A program made the translations under genes and the position numbers. Below the pieces are notes generated by a model, which worked only from the letters and a program-made list of their open reading frames with translations, was not told the origin of the DNA and made no database searches. A DNA stretch of 17,995 nt from an uncultured Leucobacter sp. (lineage in GTDB: Bacteria > Actinomycetota > Actinomycetes > Actinomycetales > Microbacteriaceae), in assembly GCA_937967375.1 (NCBI GenBank), contig CALCJF010000047.1, positions 1 to 17,995 of the forward strand. Direction: 5' to 3'. This document shows positions 13,734 through 17,995 of the stretch, piece by piece (the stretch's first letter is position 1; each line of letters starts with the position of its first letter).

Positions 13734-15434
13734 ATGAAGTCCGTCACCAGGCCGCGCGCGACTGCCCGCACCGTCAGACGGGTAGTCGCGGCGACCGCCG
13801 CGGCCGCCGCCGTGATCCCACTCTCGATCGGCTCAATCGCACCCGCACTTGCTGCTGAAGAACTCTCTACAACGGCGGCCACCGATGAGACTGTCGCCGT
13901 ACCAGGAGATGTCGCCGGTGGCACCGCGCAGGTCGAACCCGAGGTAGTACCTGAACCCCCTGCTGCACCCGAACCCGAGGTGGTGCCAGAAACAGAACCA
14001 GGTGCGGCGCCGCAAGTCGCGGCCCAGGCCGTGCTCGAGCCCGCGGCGGCGCCCGAACCGGTGCCAGCACCCGCGCCCGGCACCACAGCCGAAGTCGCAC
14101 CGGCGAGCAGCGACGCGTCGCCGCAGCTCGCGACGCCCGCCGATGGGCCGGTGGTGACCGCGAATCTGAGCCGCCCGCCCGCAAGCGGCTGGTATCAAAC
14201 CCGCCAGCCCATACGTCTCGTTGCCGAAGACGCGGGCAGAGGGGTGCGATCGGTCACCGTAGTGATCGACGGAACCGCGACCGAGCGCGTTGGTAACGAC
14301 GTGACGATCTACGTCGACGGAAATGGAGCGCACACAGTGGAATACTGGGCGACCGATCTCGACGGGGTCTCGAGCGCCGCGAAAACGCTGAGCATGTCGA
14401 TCGATGGCTCGGCCCCGCGTATCGCGACGGCTGCGCATCGCGTCGTTGCGCTTGGTGACAGAGTTGCGCTGGGTCTCGAGTGCTGGGATCAGCACTCTGG
14501 GGTGCAGGCCTGTGACGCCGAGGGGTTGACCGATGGCTTCTTACCGAGCGACGAGCTCGGCGAGCACACCATCGGACTCTATGCTCGCGATAGGGCAGGC
14601 AATGAAACCTTCGAGACCGTCAGTTACACGGTCGAAGCGCCGCCGGTACGAGCGCCAGAGCTTCAGTTCAACATCGCCCCGGTGCCGGCCTCGGGCTGGT
14701 ACCAGGGGCCGGTCAGCATAATCGTTTCGGCGAGCGTGAGCGACCCGAGCGACCGAATCACTGGTGTGCACTGGTGGAGCCGAGGCCCCGTTTCTTCGAA
14801 CGGTGACGTCGTCGATGAGAGCGGGATCGCCTTCACCGTTGACACCGACGGTGTGACGCAGATCACGTATACCGCGACGACCTCGAAGGGCGGCTCGGCG
14901 CGTGGTGAAGCGACCGTTCGCATTGACAGCCAGCGCCCCGAGATTCGGTTCACCGGGCCGCGACCCGCGCAGCCAGGTACGACGCCGAAGGTGCCCCTCG
15001 GTAAGGCGGCGCAGCTCGGCTTCGAGTGCGCTGACGCTCACTCAGGTGTCGACTTTTGCGGCGAGGAGCTTCCGCTGATATTGAGTGACGGCACGCTGGG
15101 CCTCGACACCACGTCGCTCGGCACGAAGAGTGTGGTCATCGAGGCGGCAGATGTTGCAGGCAACCGCGCCAAAGCGACCTTCGAGTACGAAGTGGTGGCG
15201 CCCGGCAACGGTGGCTCTGACGCTCCCGGCGGTGGCGGTGGCGCCGACGGTGGTTCGGGTGAACACCCGAACCCTCGACCTGACGCAACCCCAACCGGCG
15301 CTGGCACAGGTGCTAACCACGCCGGAGCGCTCGCGAGAACCGGTTCATCTTGGGCGCCGCTCGGTGCGATCGGAGTCGCGCTGGTGGCGGCCAGTGGGGC
15401 GCTCGCAATGCTGCGGATTCGCGCCAAGGAATAA
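13734..15434 (+). CDS. LAxTG-anchored surface protein with four Ig-like domains
   Basis: The protein has 566 residues. A signal peptide with a basic N-region and AAATAAAAAVIPLSIG... ends near AAPALA-AE, around residue 41. A Pro/Glu/Ala-rich stalk covers about 55-135. Four beta-sandwich-like modules follow. Modules 1 and 3 share PASGWYQ; modules 2 and 4 share LGLECWDQHSGVQAC versus LGFECADAHSGVDFC, with two conserved cysteines each. A Gly-rich linker (GGSDAPGGGGGADGGSGE) leads to the sorting signal LARTG at 533-537, a hydrophobic helix and a RIRAKE tail. LAxTG is the motif used by class E sortases of high-GC Gram-positives, so the protein is probably linked covalently to peptidoglycan. No sortase gene is in the window. 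Its ligand is unknown; adhesion is a guess. Confidence 0.87.
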   Translation: MKSVTRPRATARTVRRVVAATAAAAAVIPLSIGSIAPALAAEELSTTAATDETVAVPGDVAGGTAQVEPEVVPEPPAAPEPEVVPETEPGAAPQVAAQAVLEPAAAPEPVPAPAPGTTAEVAPASSDASPQLATPADGPVVTANLSRPPASGWYQTRQPIRLVAEDAGRGVRSVTVVIDGTATERVGNDVTIYVDGNGAHTVEYWATDLDGVSSAAKTLSMSIDGSAPRIATAAHRVVALGDRVALGLECWDQHSGVQACDAEGLTDGFLPSDELGEHTIGLYARDRAGNETFETVSYTVEAPPVRAPELQFNIAPVPASGWYQGPVSIIVSASVSDPSDRITGVHWWSRGPVSSNGDVVDESGIAFTVDTDGVTQITYTATTSKGGSARGEATVRIDSQRPEIRFTGPRPAQPGTTPKVPLGKAAQLGFECADAHSGVDFCGEELPLILSDGTLGLDTTSLGTKSVVIEAADVAGNRAKATFEYEVVAPGNGGSDAPGGGGGADGGSGEHPNPRPDATPTGAGTGANHAGALARTGSSWAPLGAIGVALVAASGALAMLRIRAKE

Positions 15435-15444
15435 CCGCGAACCA

Positions 15445-15479
15445 GGGCTGAGTCACGGGGAAGCCTCGCGACTCAGCCC
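15445..15479. terminator. bidirectional terminator between convergent genes
   Basis: GGGCTGAGTC (15445-15454) and GACTCAGCCC (15470-15479) form a perfect ten-pair stem around a 15-base loop. It sits ten bases after the stop of the surface protein gene, and its right arm includes the stop codon of the AI-2E family gene on the opposite strand. No long T-tract follows on either side. Confidence 0.65.
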
Positions 15480-16696
15480 CTGCGGTTCAGCCGAGACACA
15501 CTGCGCGCCCGCTGCTTCGCGACCCGATGCGTTTTCTGACGCCGCAGGTAGTCGGCGACGGGGTCTTGGTCGGGATCCCACTTTCGTTCTGTGATCGAAT
15601 TGACCATCGAACTGAGCGCCGCAGCAACGGGAACCGCGAAGAGCGCGCCCGCGATGCCACCAACCATCAGGCCCGTCGCGACCGCGAGCACCACGGCGAG
15701 CGGGTGCACGCTCACCGCGTGCCCAATGATCAAAGGCTGCAGCACGTGGCTTTCGACCTGATGCACGAGAATCACGATGATCAGCATGATGATTGCGTTC
15801 ACGGGGCCGTTGTAGATGAGCGAAATGAATACGGCGACCGCGCCAGTAGAAATGGCTCCGATGAACGGCAGAAACGACCCGAAGAACACGAGCACGCCGA
15901 TTGCGAACGGCAGCGGCACTCCGAGCAGCACCGCGCCGAGCCCGATGCCAACCGCGTTGATGATTGCGACGAAGAAGATCTGTACCCGCACGAACTGCCC
16001 GACCGACACCCATCCGGCTCGCCCGGCGGCGTCGACCGCGGCGTGTGCGCGCTTCGGCAGAAACCCGAGCACCCAGTACCACACGCGTTTGCCGTCGAGC
16101 AGAAGAAAGATCAGCGAGAAGAGAACCAGTAGCGTGCCCGTCAGCAAATGGCCGGCGGTCGTTGTGAACTGCAGCGCACCGGTGAGAATCTCGTTCTGGT
16201 GAGAGGTGATCGCTCCGGTGAGCTGCTGCACGAAATGATCGATCTGGTCGCTGTTCAGACTGAGCGGGGGCTGTTCGATCCAGTGCAAGAACTGCTGCCA
16301 CGCGCTCTGAGAGCGAACCGCGACGTCATCGAGCCCGCTGCGCAGCTGGGTCACGATGAGGTTGACGAGCAGGCCGATCGCGGCGAAAAGGGTCAGCATG
16401 GCAGCCGCAACGCCGAGCCCCTTGGGCAATCCCATGCGCTCGAAAAACGCCACGATCGGGTAGAGCAGCGCGGTGAGCAGAATCGCGACGACGAGCGGAA
16501 TCACGACGTTGTGCAGCACCATGATCAGCCAGATCACCCCCGCAATCGCCAGGGCGATCACCACGAGGCGCCAGCTCCAGGCGGCTGCCACACGGATGCC
16601 GAGCGGCAGCTCGCTGGCTGCGCTTTCGGTTGGTGACGATTCTGCGTGCGGGGTGGGTTCGGTGCCTGGCGCCTGCGGGAGGCTCTGCTCGGTCAT
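15473..16696 (-). CDS. AI-2E family (PerM/YdiK-like) transporter
   Basis: The protein has 407 residues. A hydrophilic Ser/Pro/Glu-rich N-terminal tail of about 30 residues is followed by several membrane helices. VVIPLVVAILLTALLYPIVA is early. A soluble central region (about 115-165, RSQSAWQQFLHWIEQPPLSL) follows, then helices with the family motifs GSFLPFIGAISTGAVAV, HQVESHVLQPLIIGHAVSVH and GLMVGGIAGALFAVPVAAAL. These are hallmarks of the AI-2E transporter family (Pfam PF01594). Members include proposed autoinducer exporters and Na+/H+ antiporters, so the substrate is not deducible. The C-terminal tail is strongly basic. The ATG lies six bases after a -10 box, so translation is probably leaderless. 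Confidence 0.92.
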   Translation of the reverse strand: MTEQSLPQAPGTEPTPHAESSPTESAASELPLGIRVAAAWSWRLVVIALAIAGVIWLIMVLHNVVIPLVVAILLTALLYPIVAFFERMGLPKGLGVAAAMLTLFAAIGLLVNLIVTQLRSGLDDVAVRSQSAWQQFLHWIEQPPLSLNSDQIDHFVQQLTGAITSHQNEILTGALQFTTTAGHLLTGTLLVLFSLIFLLLDGKRVWYWVLGFLPKRAHAAVDAAGRAGWVSVGQFVRVQIFFVAIINAVGIGLGAVLLGVPLPFAIGVLVFFGSFLPFIGAISTGAVAVFISLIYNGPVNAIIMLIIVILVHQVESHVLQPLIIGHAVSVHPLAVVLAVATGLMVGGIAGALFAVPVAAALSSMVNSITERKWDPDQDPVADYLRRQKTHRVAKQRARSVSRLNRRG

Positions 16697-16702
16697 GGGG
16701 CT

Positions 16703-16731
16703 ATCTTATTTCTCCCATGTCGCCCTGCCGA
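16703..16731 (-). promoter_or_regulatory. leaderless promoter of the AI-2E family gene
   Basis: On the minus strand TCGGCA (16731-16726) and TAAGAT (16708-16703) are 17 bases apart, and TAAGAT is six bases before ATG 16696. No ribosome binding site lies between. Confidence 0.5.
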
Positions 16732-16786
16732 AGCACAGCCGATCATCGCCTAAACCAGCGATGAGGGAAAGCCACAACTTGAACGC

Positions 16787-17527
16787 CTATGAGACTGCGA
16801 CGCCGAATAGCAAACCGATCAGGTACGTCGCCGCCATCGTGGCAGAGCCCATGAGCACGTTGCGCATAATTGCGGGCCAGATGGGTGCCTTGCCGAGTTT
16901 TGCGCTGATCAACCCGGTTAAGAAGAGCCCGATCACTACCGAGACTGCGGCAACGATCACAGGGGCGCCGATCGGCAGCAAAATCATTGCGAGCGGGATC
17001 AGCGCACCGATCGTAAATGCGACGAACGATGAGAGTGCGGCGTGCCAGGGGTTTGTCAGCTCGTCGGGGTCAATACCCAGTTCGACCTCGGCGTGCGCGG
17101 CGAGAGCATCGTGCGCGGTGAGTTCTTCTGCCACCTGGCGCGCGAGACCCGCAGAGAGGCCGCGCCGGCGATACAGGCCGGTCAGTTCGGCGAGCTCTGC
17201 CGCAGGCTGCTCTTTGAGCTCGCGAATCTCTTTCTCGACCATCGCCTTCTCGGTGTCTCGTTGAGTGCTGACCGAGACGTACTCGCCGCCCGCCATCGAA
17301 AACGCCCCGGCGACGAGCGCCGCGATGCCGGCGGTCGCGATAGCGAGGGTGTTGCCCGGAGTTGCCGCAGCGACGCCAACGACCACACCCGCAACCGAGA
17401 CGATGCCATCGTTTGCGCCCAGCACTCCTGCGCGTAGCCAGTTCAGTCGCTGGCCGAGCCGCTCGTCGTTGTGTGCCTCGTGCAGGTGGTTGATTGCCGA
17501 TTCGATATCGGTCGGTTCGCTGCTCAT
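16787..17527 (-). CDS. VIT1/CCC1 family metal (iron/manganese) transporter
   Basis: The protein has 246 residues. A short acidic N-terminal region, HLHEAHNDERLGQRLNWLRA, is followed by GVLGANDGIVSVAGVVVGVA, the hallmark first helix of VIT1/CCC1 proteins. Next come AGAFSMAGGEYVSVSTQRDT and a cytoplasmic helical hairpin rich in Glu (EKAMVEKEIRELKEQ), which in plant VIT1 forms the metal-binding domain. Three further membrane helices close the protein. The family exports Fe2+ or Mn2+ from the cytoplasm (into vacuoles in eukaryotes). The start at ATG 17527 fits the family length and a well-spaced promoter six bases upstream. An in-frame ATG at 17581 would add 18 residues that look unrelated. Confidence 0.9.
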   Translation of the reverse strand: MSSEPTDIESAINHLHEAHNDERLGQRLNWLRAGVLGANDGIVSVAGVVVGVAAATPGNTLAIATAGIAALVAGAFSMAGGEYVSVSTQRDTEKAMVEKEIRELKEQPAAELAELTGLYRRRGLSAGLARQVAEELTAHDALAAHAEVELGIDPDELTNPWHAALSSFVAFTIGALIPLAMILLPIGAPVIVAAVSVVIGLFLTGLISAKLGKAPIWPAIMRNVLMGSATMAATYLIGLLFGVAVS

Positions 17528-17533
17528 AGTGCA

Positions 17534-17562
17534 ATCATGACCCTTCGCTGCAGGGTGCACAA
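17534..17562 (-). promoter_or_regulatory. promoter of the VIT1/CCC1 gene with a dyad in the spacer
   Basis: On the minus strand TTGTGC (17562-17557) and CATGAT (17539-17534) are separated by 17 bases, six bases before ATG 17527. The 17-base spacer is an inverted repeat: ACCCT, seven bases, AGGGT (arms 17540-17544 and 17552-17556). A repressor or metal-responsive regulator could bind there, but the dyad is short. Confidence 0.42.
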
Positions 17563-17602
17563 GCAAGGCAAGGCTTGGCATACCTCGCGGCGTTGCGGTC
17601 GG

Positions 17603-17947
17603 TCAGCCCGCGATCTCAATGCCGAGGTGCGCCGCGAAGACATCGAGCAGTTCGATCGCTTGCCGCTCGGTCACTCGCGATCCTCGCATGCCCTCGAAAC
17701 CCTCGATGCGCGAGAACTCGAGCCCGCGAAGATCGAGATGCTGCGCACGGGTGCCGTTCAGCGTGATCGTTTCGACTGTGCAATCTTCGAACGAGACGCG
17801 GGTGAGAGTGGCATCGCTCAGATCGAGCTCATCGATGCGGCAGCTTCGAAACACGACGTCTTGCAACTTCGATGCGCGCAGATTGAGCCACCCCAGTTTC
17901 GACCCATCGAAGCTCACCTGGCTGAGTTCCGAGTCGTAGGCCTCTAC
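17603..17947 (-). CDS. pentapeptide-repeat protein, C-terminal part (5' end missing)
   Basis: The frame is open from the last biological base at 17947 to TGA at 17603, giving 114 residues. It starts VEAYDSELSQVSFDGSKLGW and shows the pentapeptide pattern (A/S-x-L/F-x-x) over most of its length: LNLRASKLQDVVF, LDLSDATLTRVSFEDC, LDLRGLEFSRIEG. It ends with a short tail (VTERQAIELLDVFAAHLGI). Such proteins fold into a right-handed quadrilateral beta-helix; some mimic DNA and protect gyrase from quinolones, but most have no known role. The true start lies beyond the adapter junction. A GTG at 17917 could be read as a start, but the repeat pattern continues upstream of it. Confidence 0.8.
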   Translation of the reverse strand, partial: VEAYDSELSQVSFDGSKLGWLNLRASKLQDVVFRSCRIDELDLSDATLTRVSFEDCTVETITLNGTRAQHLDLRGLEFSRIEGFEGMRGSRVTERQAIELLDVFAAHLGIEIAG

Positions 17948-17995
17948 AGATCGGAAGAGCGTCGTGTAGGGAAAGAGTGTAGATCTCGGTGGTCG
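17948..17995 (+). other. sequencing adapter contamination (Illumina TruSeq)
   Basis: From 17948 the sequence begins AGATCGGAAGAGCGTCGTGT, and it continues to GTAGATCTCGGTGGTCG at the end. As I recall the Illumina TruSeq universal adapter read-through sequence, all 48 bases match it. It is not genomic. It cuts the pentapeptide-repeat gene, whose frame is open up to 17947. Confidence 0.97.

Noticed and set aside
1..17995. CRISPR arrays, rRNA genes, complete insertion sequences, known defence systems
   Set aside because: I looked for regularly spaced repeats, rRNA signatures, transposases with terminal repeats, and nuclease/helicase/methylase sets. None was seen. The NYN-LOTUS gene alone is not evidence of a defence system.

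Overview
The window is about 18 kb of high-GC DNA with the features of an actinobacterial chromosome, most likely Microbacteriaceae (Leucobacter-like, inferred from gene content only). The indications are GC-rich third codon positions, several genes that appear leaderless (a TANNNT -10 box six or seven bases before the start codon), a mycothiol/thioredoxin-type ArsC, a class-E-sortase-style LAxTG surface protein and a DUF2207 membrane protein. The last 48 bases are not biological: they match the Illumina TruSeq adapter, so the window ends at an uncleaned contig end.

Left part (1-3332): a DUF2207 membrane protein on the minus strand, running off the left edge, diverges from a type II NADH dehydrogenase (ndh). 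The ndh leader holds two hairpins, its stop codon lies in a 22-bp direct repeat, and a strong terminator follows. Next comes a mostly empty stretch with one large hairpin, then tRNA-Gln(CTG).

Arsenic locus (3795-6533): arsR and an arsinothricin-type N-acetyltransferase (arsN1-like) overlap on the minus strand. They diverge from a flavin-dependent oxidoreductase with a cysteine-rich tail, which converges on arsC. The arsR/flavoprotein intergenic region carries two inverted copies of an ArsR-like operator. No As(III) efflux permease (arsB, acr3) is present. The locus lies between tRNA-Gln and a frameshifted helix-turn-helix remnant resembling the C-terminus of a serine recombinase (6762-6930), as expected of a decayed genomic island.

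Middle (7208-10491): an XRE-cupin regulator with a dyad over its own -10 box overlaps an RhtA-like EamA exporter gene. These are followed by an internally deleted antibiotic-biosynthesis-monooxygenase-family pseudogene, a NYN nuclease with a LOTUS/OST-HTH domain, and a small protein with one C-terminal membrane segment.

Right part (10513-17947): on the minus strand, a NarL-type two-component system (kinase then regulator) and a GNAT-like protein are joined by ATGA overlaps. Divergent from them are a four-helix membrane protein and a large LAxTG-anchored surface protein with an A-B-A-B arrangement of Ig-like domains. An AI-2E family transporter, a VIT1/CCC1-type metal transporter and a truncated pentapeptide-repeat protein close the window, all on the minus strand. 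The two-component system may control the divergent envelope genes, but this is inferred only from position.
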